A stretch of 10,729 bases of DNA from an uncultured Eubacteriales bacterium (GCA_902462015.1 CABPZV010000064.1:1-10729), one strand, 5' to 3'. Positions 1 through 7,224 are shown, counted from the stretch's first letter. Numbers and translations: made by a program. Notes: generated from the sequence alone by a model not told the origin.

Positions 1-505
1 AATGTGTTATCAGAATAAATACCAGAAGCGCCCACCCGGCGACAATGTTCATATCAGATGTAGGCGGATACAGGCCGAAAAGCGATAGAAGGCTTGAAAA
101 TGCTGACAGAGCCATAATAGCCGCTATAAAGGGCGCAAAGCCGTCAAAAAATTCTCCCATATTGGTTTTTACAAGTGATTCGGTTTTTTCTACTATAAGC
201 TCGGCGATATGCTGTCTTCGGGTTTCCGCCTTTTCGGACAGTCCGTGCGTTAAATACAGGCAAAGAAAAAAAACGGATATTATCACAAGCGCTGAATTAA
301 CCTGAGATTCTGTAACCGGTAGCGGCTGAATCGGAGTATTCAGCGTAAAGTAAATCTGTGCGCCTGCAATTTTGATTCCCTCCGACGCTGCCGCCGTCAG
401 AATATAAATTACAATTCCGCATACAATCGGCAATATCGTAAGCACAAGTAAAAGTATATCCGCCGCAATAAAACGCCGGTCCTTAGTTTTCATTTTTCCG
501 GTCAT
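1..505 (-). CDS. atpB: ATP synthase F0 subunit a, N-terminal part (cut by window edge)
   Basis: Subunit a of the membrane F0 sector forms the proton (or sodium) half-channels beside the c-ring. The first 168 codons are present. A hydrophobic segment lies at about residues 14-37. The stretch PLPVTESQVNSALVIISVFF (61-80) is followed by the basic loop EKAETRRQHIAELIVEK, then by FAPFIAAIMALSAFSSLLSL and GLYPPTSDMN (144-153), a hallmark of bacterial subunit a. The essential arginine helix near the C-terminus lies outside the window. I chose the ATG at 505-503 because AGAGG stands 8 nt upstream; an in-frame ATG four codons later is possible. It follows atpI on the same strand, the usual ATPase operon order, but with a 257-bp gap holding a repeat. 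Identity is read from motifs, not a search. Confidence 0.93.
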   Translation of the reverse strand, partial: MTGKMKTKDRRFIAADILLLVLTILPIVCGIVIYILTAAASEGIKIAGAQIYFTLNTPIQPLPVTESQVNSALVIISVFFLCLYLTHGLSEKAETRRQHIAELIVEKTESLVKTNMGEFFDGFAPFIAAIMALSAFSSLLSLFGLYPPTSDMNIVAGWALLVFILITH

Positions 506-528
506 CCCCTCGACCTCTTTCTATATAT

Positions 529-674
529 AACTTAGGCAAGATGTCCCACCATTAAGGCGGCAGCCTTAATGGCGGTCGCCTCTTAAGGCGGGTTACATTT
601 CACCATTCAGAGATAGATACAATCTCCTACTGAAGGGTTGCCGCATTGAATGACGGTGCAAGCCCCTTATTGAA
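529..674 (-). repeat. Intergenic structured repeat, copy A (146 bp)
   Basis: On the minus strand it runs from TTCAATAAGGGGCTTGC (674 downward) to GGACATCTTGCCTAAGTT (ending at 529). It shares these ends and the inner blocks GGAGATTGTATCT, CTGAATGGTGAAATGTAACC and GCCTTAATGG with copies B and C. Inside, 546-558 pairs with 563-575 (core CCATTAAGGC/GCCTTAATGG, loop of 4), giving a 13-bp stem with one G-U on the minus-strand RNA. It lies between atpI and atpB in the direction of transcription, its 3' end 23 nt before the atpB start codon, so it should be part of the atp mRNA. No reading frame is apparent. Confidence 0.85.
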
Positions 675-681
675 CTAAATG

Positions 682-700
682 AAGATGTCCCGTATGCGGC
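682..700 (-). repeat. Remnant of a second repeat 3' end abutting copy A
   Basis: Minus-strand GCCGCATACGGGACATCTT matches the end block of the repeat family (GCCGC, spacer, GGGACATCTT). It sits just before the 5' end of copy A, in the same orientation. This is what a partial tandem or decayed neighbouring copy would leave. The match is short, so chance cannot be excluded. Confidence 0.4.
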
Positions 701-762
701 AGTACAGCTCACCGCCGAAACACACCATCACTGACTTTTAGCAAATATCCAAAAACTTCAGT

Positions 763-1155
763 TCAATACTTCTTAAACAGCGGACGGATCATTACTGCAA
801 TCCGCGGAAAAAACAGCGGAAGAAGCGCGGTAACCGTGTTAAAGCAAGGCAGCAAAACCCCGACCGCCGCCGCGGCAAACAGCATAAGCAACCGCAGATT
901 CTGCGAAAGTTTCATGGCAGCCTTAGCGCTCTTTTCTTCTCTACCAAGTGCACTCTGAACTGTAATACCCATAAGCAGAAAATTCAAAACCGCAGCGCTC
1001 CCGCTCAGCAGATTGCCGAGAAACACGGTATAATCCCATTTACCGATTATCAGAAAAATAAGCTCTGTCACAGCGCTGAAAAAAATCACGGATAGCGCTA
1101 TAAACTTTGTCTCATGTACAACAGTGCTGTCTATTTTTTTCATAAAAATAACCAT
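763..1155 (-). CDS. atpI: ATP synthase subunit I (AtpI-like, 130 aa)
   Basis: This is a small membrane protein thought to assist assembly of the F0 c-ring or ion handling of the F-type ATPase. The 130-residue product has four hydrophobic segments, at about 18-37, 44-64, 87-105 and 107-124, with a charged loop (GREEKSAKAAMK, 71-82) between the second and third and a basic C-terminus (RPLFKKY). Length, topology, the FFPRIAVM stretch and the position directly upstream of atpB fit the AtpI/subunit I family, which has weak sequence conservation. GGGAAAGGC lies immediately before the first ATG; a start at the fifth codon (MKKIDSTV), 13 nt from AAGG, is also possible. Genomic position carries much of the assignment. 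Confidence 0.85.
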   Translation of the reverse strand: MVIFMKKIDSTVVHETKFIALSVIFFSAVTELIFLIIGKWDYTVFLGNLLSGSAAVLNFLLMGITVQSALGREEKSAKAAMKLSQNLRLLMLFAAAAVGVLLPCFNTVTALLPLFFPRIAVMIRPLFKKY

Positions 1156-1225
1156 GCCTTTCCCGCGCGCAAAACGCAGTGAGGTAAGAATTTGTCCGTT
1201 TTAATTGGGTTTATTTCCCGTAAAA

Positions 1226-1261
1226 CGAAGTAAGTATAACATGTTTTTTTTTATTTCGAAA
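1226..1261 (-). promoter_or_regulatory. Candidate extended -10 promoter of the atp operon
   Basis: The minus strand carries TGTTATACT (1241-1233), an extended -10 element (TGn plus TATACT). The -35 region 17 bp away is poor (TTTCGA), and the spacer holds a run of nine A residues. Transcription would begin near 1226, giving a leader of about 70 nt before atpI. It is the best promoter-like match I found in this gap. Confidence 0.5.
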
Positions 1262-1391
1262 CAATATTTTATGTCGTTTTTGTAAACAATCTTGCGATTG
1301 GATTACACGGCCGAAAGACCGTATTTTTACACGATTATGATCATATCTTTCATATATATACGATATATTATTATCCGAAAGCACGAACTTT

Positions 1392-1411
1392 TTGGAATTT
1401 CAAAATTCCAA
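1392..1411. repeat. AT-rich inverted repeat between asd and atpI
   Basis: TTGGAATT (1392-1399), loop TCAA, then AATTCCAA (1404-1411): a perfect 8-bp stem. It is followed by neither a T run on the plus strand nor one on the minus strand, so it is not a typical terminator. It lies upstream of the candidate atp promoter in a 405-bp gene-free stretch (1156-1560). The rest of that stretch is AT-rich and holds only the promoter and terminator listed separately. It could be an operator or incidental. Confidence 0.4.
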
Positions 1412-1502
1412 GAAAACATCTTAAGTATATAATAAATACCGTACTTTGAAAACAGTCAGCAGTTCCAATAATGCCTAATAAGTAGTCAGCAACGTGATAT
1501 AT

Positions 1503-1552
1503 GACTAAAACAGGACTGCCTATAAATGATTTTAACCATTTTTGACAGTCCT
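1503..1552 (-). terminator. Probable terminator of asd
   Basis: Just after the asd stop, minus-strand AGGACTG (1552-1546) pairs with CAGTCCT (1518-1512), followed by GTTTTAGTC. The 27-nt loop holds a second small stem (AAATG/CATTT, 1524-1528 with 1537-1541). The 7-bp stem and short T run make it weaker than a textbook terminator, but the position is right. Confidence 0.55.
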
Positions 1553-1560
1553 ATTAAATA

Positions 1561-2655
1561 TTATTTTTTAATTATAATACCTTCCGCAGCAAGCAGCTCA
1601 GCTCCAAGGACTGCACCTCCTGCCGCTCCGCGAAGCGTATTGTGGGAAAGTCCGACAAAACGCCAGTCAAAGCTATTATCACCGCGCAGTCTACCGGCAG
1701 TAATACCCATACCTCCGCATATATCGCGGTCCAACCGCGTCTGAGGACGGTTATCATCCTCCATATATGTAATAAACTGCTCCGGCGCATGAGGAAGTCC
1801 GAGAAGCTGCGGCTTTCCACGGAACTCACTCCAGCGCGCAAGAATCTCATTCCTATCCGGCTTCTTTTCAAAAGATACAAATACAGCCGCAAGATGGCCA
1901 TCAGACACAGGAACTCGGATACACTGAGCTGAAATTACAGGTGCTTTTCTGCTGAGAATCTTTCCATTTTCTATATGTCCCCAGATTTTAAGCGGCTCCT
2001 GCTCGCTCTTTTCTTCCTCCCCTCCGATGAAAGGAATGATATTGTCCAGCATCTCCGGCCATTCTTTGAAGGTCTTGCCGGCGCCGGATATCGCCTGATA
2101 TGTTGTCACTGTAACAATTTTCGGATTAAAATCAAGCAGCGGTGTAAGCAAAGGCGTATAGCTCTGGATCGAGCAATTCGGCTTTGTAACTATAAATCCG
2201 CGCTTTGTTCCGAGCCGCTTTTTCTGATACTCAATTATATCAAGATGCGAATCGTTTATCTCCGGCATCAGCATCGGAACATCGTCTGTCATTCTGTTGG
2301 CTGAGTTACATGAAAAAACAGGCGTTTCAGCGCGCGCGTATGCGTCTTCCATAACAAGGATTTCTGATTTATCCATATTGACAGCACAGAATACAAAATC
2401 CGCTTTTTCCGCCACACTGTCTACGCATGCAGCATCTTCTATTATCATATTTTTAACATAATCCGGCATGGGAGAAGCAAGTTTCCATCGTGAACCTACA
2501 ACCTCCCCGTACGTCTTTCCGGAAGATCGCGAACTTGCAGCAAGTACGCTTACATCAAAATACGGGTGGTTATCAAGAAGTGTGATAAGTCTCTGTCCTA
2601 CCATGCCTGTTGCTCCGATAATTCCCACTTTCAGTTTGTTTTTAAGTTCAAACAT
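1561..2655 (-). CDS. asd: Aspartate-semialdehyde dehydrogenase (364 aa, archaeal/fungal-type)
   Basis: It catalyses NADPH-dependent reduction of aspartyl phosphate to aspartate semialdehyde, the branch point to lysine/diaminopimelate, threonine and methionine. The Rossmann motif GIIGATGMVGQR spans about residues 11-22. The catalytic cysteine is C161 in KPNCSIQ. Substrate-binding arginine and catalytic histidine fit R247 and H254 in RVPVSDGH. GATGMVGQR, PNCS and the length near 360 point to the archaeal/fungal-like branch rather than the shorter classical bacterial one. I place the start at the ATG at 2655-2653, preceded by GGGAG at 6 nt; the frame stays open 11 codons upstream without a better site. 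It follows glnS after 177 bp containing hairpins, so it may be read partly from the synthetase operon. hom, two steps on, is in the same window on the other strand. Confidence 0.95.
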   Translation of the reverse strand: MFELKNKLKVGIIGATGMVGQRLITLLDNHPYFDVSVLAASSRSSGKTYGEVVGSRWKLASPMPDYVKNMIIEDAACVDSVAEKADFVFCAVNMDKSEILVMEDAYARAETPVFSCNSANRMTDDVPMLMPEINDSHLDIIEYQKKRLGTKRGFIVTKPNCSIQSYTPLLTPLLDFNPKIVTVTTYQAISGAGKTFKEWPEMLDNIIPFIGGEEEKSEQEPLKIWGHIENGKILSRKAPVISAQCIRVPVSDGHLAAVFVSFEKKPDRNEILARWSEFRGKPQLLGLPHAPEQFITYMEDDNRPQTRLDRDICGGMGITAGRLRGDNSFDWRFVGLSHNTLRGAAGGAVLGAELLAAEGIIIKK

Positions 2656-2691
2656 AACAATCTCCCATCCGCCGCCATACATCGGCAAAAA

Positions 2692-2722
2692 ATAATGAAA
2701 TCAAAAGCCGCTCAAAGCGGCT
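2692..2722 (-). terminator. Rho-independent terminator after glnS / ahead of asd
   Basis: Minus-strand AGCCGCT (2722-2716), loop TTG, AGCGGCT (2712-2706), followed by TTTGATTTCATTATTTTTT. A 7-bp GC-rich stem with a T-rich tail is a standard terminator form. It stands about 50 bp before the asd start, so it could end the glnS transcript or attenuate asd expression. Confidence 0.7.
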
Positions 2723-2754
2723 GAAAAGCCTGCAGTCATCAGATTTACAATAAC

Positions 2755-2795
2755 TGTACGAAAGCAGTACACCGCCGCTGCTCAAAGCAGCGGCG
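2755..2795 (-). other. Two further hairpins in the glnS-asd gap
   Basis: Read on the minus strand, the first is CGCCGCTGC (2795-2787), loop TTTGA, GCAGCGGCG (2781-2773), a perfect 9-bp stem. The second is TGTAC (2771-2767), a 7-nt loop, GTACA (2759-2755). Neither is followed by a T run. The first shares the GCTTTGAGC apex and GCCGCT/AGCGGC arms with the terminator at 2706-2722, so the arms could pair across. They may stabilise the glnS 3' end or form a leader for asd. Confidence 0.55.
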
Positions 2796-2832
2796 TATTA
2801 CAAATAACTTTCCTCTGCGGCTTACGCTTGTT

Positions 2833-4548
2833 TCAGCTTTTAGCATCCGGTTTATATCCATCCTTAAGAGACACAATACGGTTATATGTGTTTTCAAGCC
2901 GGCTGTCCTTCGTAAAATATCCGGTGCGGACAAACTGCATAGCCTCTCCCGGTTTTGCATCAGCTACAGAAGGTTCAGCCTTGCATCCAATCAGACGCGG
3001 CGCAGAATCCGGATTTACAAATTCAAGAATTTCCTCTACCTCATGATCGGACGTTGTGTAAGAAGCAACATCCGGAATTGTAAACAGACGATCATACATG
3101 ATTATGTCAAAATCTATACAGCTGCCGGCAGAGATCCAATGGATTGTTCCCTTTACTTTTCGTCCGTCAGTCGGCGTACCGCATCCGGTTTCAAGGTCTG
3201 CGCTGCAGCGCAGCTCCTTTACAGTCCCGTCGATGTTTTTTACAACCTCGTCACAGCGTACAATATATGCCCCCATCAGGCGAACTTCACCGCCCGGCTT
3301 CATTCGGAAAAACTTCGGAGGCGGAGTCTCAGCAAAATCGGCTTTTTCGATATAAAGCTCTCTGGTAAAAGGCAGATCACGGTATCCAAGCTCAGGCTTC
3401 GCCGGATGATTCGGAAGTTTGAAATACTCTGTTTTACCCTCCGGATAATTGGTTATAACAACCTTTACCGGCTCTGTAACGCATACGCGCCGCGGAGCAG
3501 TCTCTCCAAGCTCCTCCCGGAGACAATAATCCAGCAGCTCCGCCGCAGCCGTCGTATCTGTAGTTGAAACCCCTGCGCGTCTGACAAAATCAAATATTGA
3601 AGCTGCCGTGTAACCTCTCCGCCGAAGTCCGGAAATTGTGGGCATTCTCGGATCGTCCCATCCGTCGACAACGCCGCGCTCAACCAGAAAGCGCAGAAAA
3701 CGCTTGCTCATAACAGTATATGTCACGTTCATACGTCCGAATTCACGCTGTTTCGGTTTTTGTTCAAAACCGCAGTGATCTACGACCCACTCATAAAGCG
3801 GACGGTGATTTCTGAATTCGCTTGAACATAGAGAATAAGTAATTCCCTCGATCGCGTCCTGAATAGGATGGGCAAAATCGTACATCGGATAGACACACCA
3901 TTTGTTGCCCTGACGATGGTGATTTATATGTCTTATACGGTATATTACCGGATCACGCAGATAAGAGTTGTCCGAATCCGGATCTATTTTCGCGCGAAGC
4001 GTACGTGCTCCGTCAGGAAATTCGCCGTTTTTCATCCTCTCAAACAAATCGAGATTTTCCTCCACAGATCTGTCGCGATACGGTGAAACAATTCCTTTAT
4101 CCGAAAAATCGTCAGAGCTGCCCCTGTACTCCGCAAGATCCTCCTTAGAGAGATCGCAGACATAAGCATCGCCGTTTTTAATTAGTTTTACGGCAAATTC
4201 ATAGCACTTTTCAAAATAATCAGAGCCGTAGAAAACTCCCCCCGTCGGCTCAGCGCCAAGCCAGCACAAATCTTCGTATATAGAGCGGACATACTCGGTG
4301 CTTTCTTTCATAGGATTTGTATCGTCATAACGAAGATTAAAAAGTCCCCCGTATTTTTCAGCAGTATAGCTGTTAATCCATATCGCCTTTGCGCTTCCGA
4401 TGTGCAGATAGCCGTTCGGCTCCGGAGGGAAGCGGGTATGAACACTGACCTCCGCTCCGTTTCTTCTGTCCTCGTCTATTATATCGTGAATAAAGTTCGA
4501 CGCTGCCTCTCCGCTGTTTTTGTCAGAATATACTTCTTTTTCCGCCAT
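2833..4548 (-). CDS. glnS: Glutaminyl-tRNA synthetase (571 aa)
   Basis: This class I synthetase attaches glutamine to tRNA-Gln in the cytosol. RFPPEPNGYLHIGSAKAIWI (39-58) holds the first ATP signature, with HIGS in place of HIGH. LRYDDTNP (72-79), typical of GlnRS where GluRS has RIEDTD, and VMSKR (279-283, the KMSKS-type loop) follow. The C-terminal half (about 355-560) matches the beta-barrel anticodon-binding domains, with EPVKVVITNYPEG at its beginning. Length is close to the usual 550-560. The ATG at 4548-4546 has only a distant AAAGG (15 nt), so its ribosome site is weak and coupling to gltX translation or a structured leader is possible. It lies 104 bp downstream of gltX on the same strand, probably in one transcript. 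A dedicated GlnRS suggests this organism need not rely solely on Glu-tRNA-Gln amidation. Confidence 0.97.
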   Translation of the reverse strand: MAEKEVYSDKNSGEAASNFIHDIIDEDRRNGAEVSVHTRFPPEPNGYLHIGSAKAIWINSYTAEKYGGLFNLRYDDTNPMKESTEYVRSIYEDLCWLGAEPTGGVFYGSDYFEKCYEFAVKLIKNGDAYVCDLSKEDLAEYRGSSDDFSDKGIVSPYRDRSVEENLDLFERMKNGEFPDGARTLRAKIDPDSDNSYLRDPVIYRIRHINHHRQGNKWCVYPMYDFAHPIQDAIEGITYSLCSSEFRNHRPLYEWVVDHCGFEQKPKQREFGRMNVTYTVMSKRFLRFLVERGVVDGWDDPRMPTISGLRRRGYTAASIFDFVRRAGVSTTDTTAAAELLDYCLREELGETAPRRVCVTEPVKVVITNYPEGKTEYFKLPNHPAKPELGYRDLPFTRELYIEKADFAETPPPKFFRMKPGGEVRLMGAYIVRCDEVVKNIDGTVKELRCSADLETGCGTPTDGRKVKGTIHWISAGSCIDFDIIMYDRLFTIPDVASYTTSDHEVEEILEFVNPDSAPRLIGCKAEPSVADAKPGEAMQFVRTGYFTKDSRLENTYNRIVSLKDGYKPDAKS

Positions 4549-4600
4549 TATCGTTAGACCATACCTTTCGTCCGTAATCTGAAAGAATTTTCAAACTTAA

Positions 4601-4646
4601 CCCGGTGCAATCAAAAAATCAGTATTTCCGCAGCTTTAACACCGGG
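4601..4646 (-). other. Long-range stem in the gltX-glnS gap
   Basis: CCCGGTG (minus strand 4646-4640) pairs perfectly with CACCGGG (4607-4601) around a 32-nt loop. It begins seven bases after the gltX stop. The following bases (TTAAGTTTGAAAATTC) are only moderately T-rich, so it may be a weak terminator or a processing or stabilising structure between co-transcribed synthetase genes. Confidence 0.4.
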
Positions 4647-4652
4647 ATTCAG

Positions 4653-6314
4653 TCAAAGCTTCTCAGCCGCAGCCTTTACACGGCTGACTACTCTCCCGCT
4701 TCCGAGAATCTGCATCACCTCGTACATGTCTGGAGAATTGAGTCTGCCTGTTACAGCGACGCGGATGAACATGCTTACGTCGGCGACGCTTCCCTTAAAA
4801 TCGGACGGATTACGCTTGTAAGCCTTCATATCCGAAGCATATCCGTATTTATCCGCTATAGCCTTTATTCCCGAAAACCATGTATTCGAGTCATCTTCCA
4901 CTTTGTATGAGGCGGCAAAATCCAAAAAAATATTCCTGATATCCTCCGGAGCAAATGCGTCCGGAATTTCATCCTCCGCCTCAAAAAGCTCATCATAGAA
5001 AAATCCCATATATGGCTTTACGTCAGCCCATACAGCAATATCCTTGCGCGGCTTTTTTCCACCGCGTCCGATCCGGAGTATGCGCTTTGCGTACTCCGGA
5101 TCTCTCTCAAGCAAAACGGCAAAACCGCTGTCATATTGCCTTGCCCACGCGAGAACACTATCATAGACCTTCTCCGCACTCATAGCGGCAATTGTATTTT
5201 TGCTCACGTCGTTCAGCTTATCCATATCCAAAAGACATCCTGACGTACTCATTTTTTTGATTGAAAACGGAAATTTTTCAAAAGATTCCGCCGGATTTGC
5301 GCTTCGCCATTCCTCATAGTTTGAGTTAAGAAGCGTCATCACATATTCGGTCAGCGCCTCCGGAGCGTAGCCGTTTGCGTCGTACCATCTCATATCGACC
5401 CCGTGATCGCGTTTTGAGAGCTTCTTTTTGGAATTTCCCTCAAGCTTCATCAGCTGCGAAATATGCAGATATTTCGGAAGCCTGAAGCCGAGAGCGGAAA
5501 AGAGCTGAATATGAAAAGGCAGGGAGGAAAGCCACTCCTCGCCGCGTACAACATGTGTCGTCCTCATCAAATGATCGTCTACAGCGTGCGCAAAATGGTA
5601 AGTCGGGATACCATCGCTTTTAAGAAGTACATGGTCGCGATCGTTCTCAGTAATTTCAACCTGTCCCTTGACAAGATCCGAAAATTTCATTTTGTGTTCG
5701 GGATTTCCGATCGATCTGAACCTAAGAACAAACCTTTCTCCGGCAGACAACCGCTCCTCAATTTTCTCAATCGGAGCATCGCGCCATACAGCCCATTTCC
5801 CATAGTATCCGGGATCGGCCTTTTCCGACTCCTGTTCAGCGCGGATAGCTGAAAGCTCCTCTTCTGTGCAAAAGCACGGATAAGCAAATCCTCGCTTTAC
5901 TAAATCCTTTGCAAACACATGATAAATTGCTTTTCTCTCGCTCTGCCTGTAAGGACCGTAAGCTCCGTTCTCTCCTCCGCCTGCCGAAGCCCCCTCGTCA
6001 AAAACGATGCCATAGCTTTCAAGCGTACTAATCAGATTTTCCTCTGCGCCCTCAACCTCACGCTTGGCATCTGTATCTTCAATTCGAAGCAAAAACACGC
6101 CGCCGCTTTGATGTGCAAGTCTCTCGGAAACTCTTGTAGGAAACAGTCCCCCGAAATGAACAAAGCCCGTCGGGCTCGGCGCAAACCTGGTCACCTTCGC
6201 ATCGGCAGGAAGATTTCGCGGAGGATATTTCTCCTCCATATCCTGCGGAGTCATAGTAACATCCGGAAAAATAATTTCCGCCAGCTTTTCATAATATATA
6301 TTATCAGTATCCAT
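4653..6314 (-). CDS. gltX: Glutamyl-tRNA synthetase, long N-terminus clostridial form (553 aa)
   Basis: This class I synthetase charges tRNA with glutamate. RFAPSPTGFVHFGG (43-56) carries the HIGH-type signature, here HFGG. LRIEDTDAKREVEG (76-89), YPCFCTEEEL (145-154), a long central catalytic block with THVVRGEEWLSSLPFHIQL (253-271) and KKLSKR (297-302, the KMSKS loop) follow. The helical anticodon-binding region makes up the C-terminal third. About 42 residues, including FPDVTMTPQDMEEKYPPRNL, precede RFAPSPTG, whereas common GluRS begins within about 10 residues of it; I recall this extension in a clostridial GluRS subgroup. I chose the ATG at 6314-6312, with AAAGGA 8 nt upstream, over an in-frame TTG eight codons earlier. 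It lies 53 bp after the MBL gene and 104 bp before glnS. Whether it charges tRNA-Gln as well cannot be told from sequence. Confidence 0.96.
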   Translation of the reverse strand: MDTDNIYYEKLAEIIFPDVTMTPQDMEEKYPPRNLPADAKVTRFAPSPTGFVHFGGLFPTRVSERLAHQSGGVFLLRIEDTDAKREVEGAEENLISTLESYGIVFDEGASAGGGENGAYGPYRQSERKAIYHVFAKDLVKRGFAYPCFCTEEELSAIRAEQESEKADPGYYGKWAVWRDAPIEKIEERLSAGERFVLRFRSIGNPEHKMKFSDLVKGQVEITENDRDHVLLKSDGIPTYHFAHAVDDHLMRTTHVVRGEEWLSSLPFHIQLFSALGFRLPKYLHISQLMKLEGNSKKKLSKRDHGVDMRWYDANGYAPEALTEYVMTLLNSNYEEWRSANPAESFEKFPFSIKKMSTSGCLLDMDKLNDVSKNTIAAMSAEKVYDSVLAWARQYDSGFAVLLERDPEYAKRILRIGRGGKKPRKDIAVWADVKPYMGFFYDELFEAEDEIPDAFAPEDIRNIFLDFAASYKVEDDSNTWFSGIKAIADKYGYASDMKAYKRNPSDFKGSVADVSMFIRVAVTGRLNSPDMYEVMQILGSGRVVSRVKAAAEKL

Positions 6315-6367
6315 AACGCAATTCCTTTCAAAGGGCAAGTCTGACTCTCAGCTTGATCTCAGACGTT

Positions 6368-6988
6368 CTAATTAAGATAAAGATTTGCCTCCCGTTCGCG
6401 GGTCAGGGTGGTCGACGGCCCGTGTCCCGGGTATATCCTGCGATCGCCGTCAAGCTCTGAAATAGCCTTAAGCGAGCTGAGCAGCGTCATGAAATCTCCT
6501 CCCGGAAGATCATACCTGCCTATGCTTCCGCGAAACAGCGTATCACCGCTCACAATATCAGAACCGCAGAGAAAGCAAACCGATCCCGGAGTATGTCCTG
6601 GCGTATGCATAACCCTAACCCTCTCTCCGGCAATCTCAAGCACGTCTCCGTCCTTTAACAGTTTTTCAGCAGGATTCATCTTTATTTTTTCAGATGAAAA
6701 GACCGACATGCAGTTAAGGTCGTTGTCGGTGAGAAATTCGCTGTCGGCCTCATGAACAAAAACCGGCGCGCCTGTCGCCTCTCTGACAGTCTCAAGCGCC
6801 ATTATATGGTCAAAATGAGCATGAGTCAAGAGAATATGCGTACATTTCAGCTTCTTTTCTTCAAGCTTCTGAATGATTCTGCCGGCTTCCGCACCGGGAT
6901 CAACAACTGCACATTCGTCGGAATTATTTCCTATAAGAAAATAGCAGTTAGTCCCCATTGAACCTACAATAAATTTTTGTATTTTCAA
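6368..6988 (-). CDS. MBL-fold metallo-hydrolase, glyoxalase II-like (206 aa, TTG start)
   Basis: This is a cytosolic dinuclear metal hydrolase of the small (about 205-aa) YcbL/glyoxalase II-like group; the true substrate (hydroxyacylglutathione-like or other thioester) cannot be told from sequence. Metal ligands are H56, H58, D60 and H61 in THAHFDH, H132 in TPGHTPGS, D149 in SGDTLF and H189 in YPGHGP. FIVGSMGTNCYFL near the N-terminus is the usual opening of the family. It lacks the C-terminal substrate-binding helices of full-size glyoxalase II. I chose TTG at 6988-6986 because AAGGAG stands 5 nt upstream and the protein then begins (M)KIQKFIVG as relatives do; the frame is open ten codons further up. 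It is the first gene after the promoter at 7225-7253 and is followed closely by gltX. Confidence 0.9.
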   Translation of the reverse strand: MKIQKFIVGSMGTNCYFLIGNNSDECAVVDPGAEAGRIIQKLEEKKLKCTHILLTHAHFDHIMALETVREATGAPVFVHEADSEFLTDNDLNCMSVFSSEKIKMNPAEKLLKDGDVLEIAGERVRVMHTPGHTPGSVCFLCGSDIVSGDTLFRGSIGRYDLPGGDFMTLLSSLKAISELDGDRRIYPGHGPSTTLTREREANLYLN

Positions 6989-6993
6989 AAAAG

Positions 6994-7007
6994 CTCCTTC
7001 CTCCCCC
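6994..7007 (-). promoter_or_regulatory. Strong Shine-Dalgarno setting a TTG start
   Basis: Minus-strand GGGGGAGGAAGGAG holds two overlapping anti-16S matches. The second, AAGGAG, is 5 nt from the TTG at 6988, which decides the MBL start. A strong site may compensate for the weak start codon. Confidence 0.8.
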
Positions 7008-7026
7008 GTAAGTGTCAAATGACAAA

Positions 7027-7176
7027 TTCAATAAGAGGCTTACCCCGTCAAATGGCGTGAGAGCCATTCCAGGCGGAGATTGTATCTCCCACTGAATGGT
7101 GATATTTAACCCTCCGCCATTAAAGCGGCCGCTTGAATGGCGATTGCCTTAATTGGCGGGACATCTTGCCTAAGTT
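7027..7176 (+). repeat. Intergenic structured repeat, copy B (150 bp)
   Basis: It runs from TTCAATAAGAGGCTTACC to GGACATCTTGCCTAAGTT with the family core GGAGATTGTATCTCCCACTG inside (from 7075). CGCCATTAAAGC (7115-7126) pairs with GCTTGAATGGCG (7131-7142) around GGCC with one mismatch; against copy A one G-C pair is replaced by A-T, so pairing is kept. Its 5' end is 38 nt from the MBL start codon, in antisense orientation to that gene and inside its inferred leader. Its 3' end adjoins TATAAT (7176-7181), with TTGGCG 17 bp upstream (7153-7158), a possible but unproven plus-strand promoter. Confidence 0.88.
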
Positions 7177-7224
7177 ATAATGCCCTCTATATAACATTAA
7201 AATAGCAATTACAATAATATAAAT

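Noticed and set aside
45..305. An 86-codon plus-strand open frame at the left edge
   Set aside because: It is the antisense of atpB, whose subunit a motifs are clear on the minus strand.
1307..1322. Plus-strand terminator (ACGG...CCGT followed by ATTTTTA)
   Set aside because: The stem is only about 6 bp with a mismatch, and there is no plus-strand gene upstream for it to end.
2656..2832. Lysine riboswitch ahead of asd
   Set aside because: The gap is explained by three simple hairpins and lacks the multi-helix junction arrangement of that riboswitch.
3043..3567. A 174-codon plus-strand open frame inside glnS
   Set aside because: It is antisense to a well-conserved catalytic gene and shows composition typical of a shadow frame.
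6989..7218. T-box riboswitch ahead of the synthetase operon
   Set aside because: No AGGGTGG-ACCGCG-like T-box block or specifier stem plan is visible; the leader is mostly repeat B.
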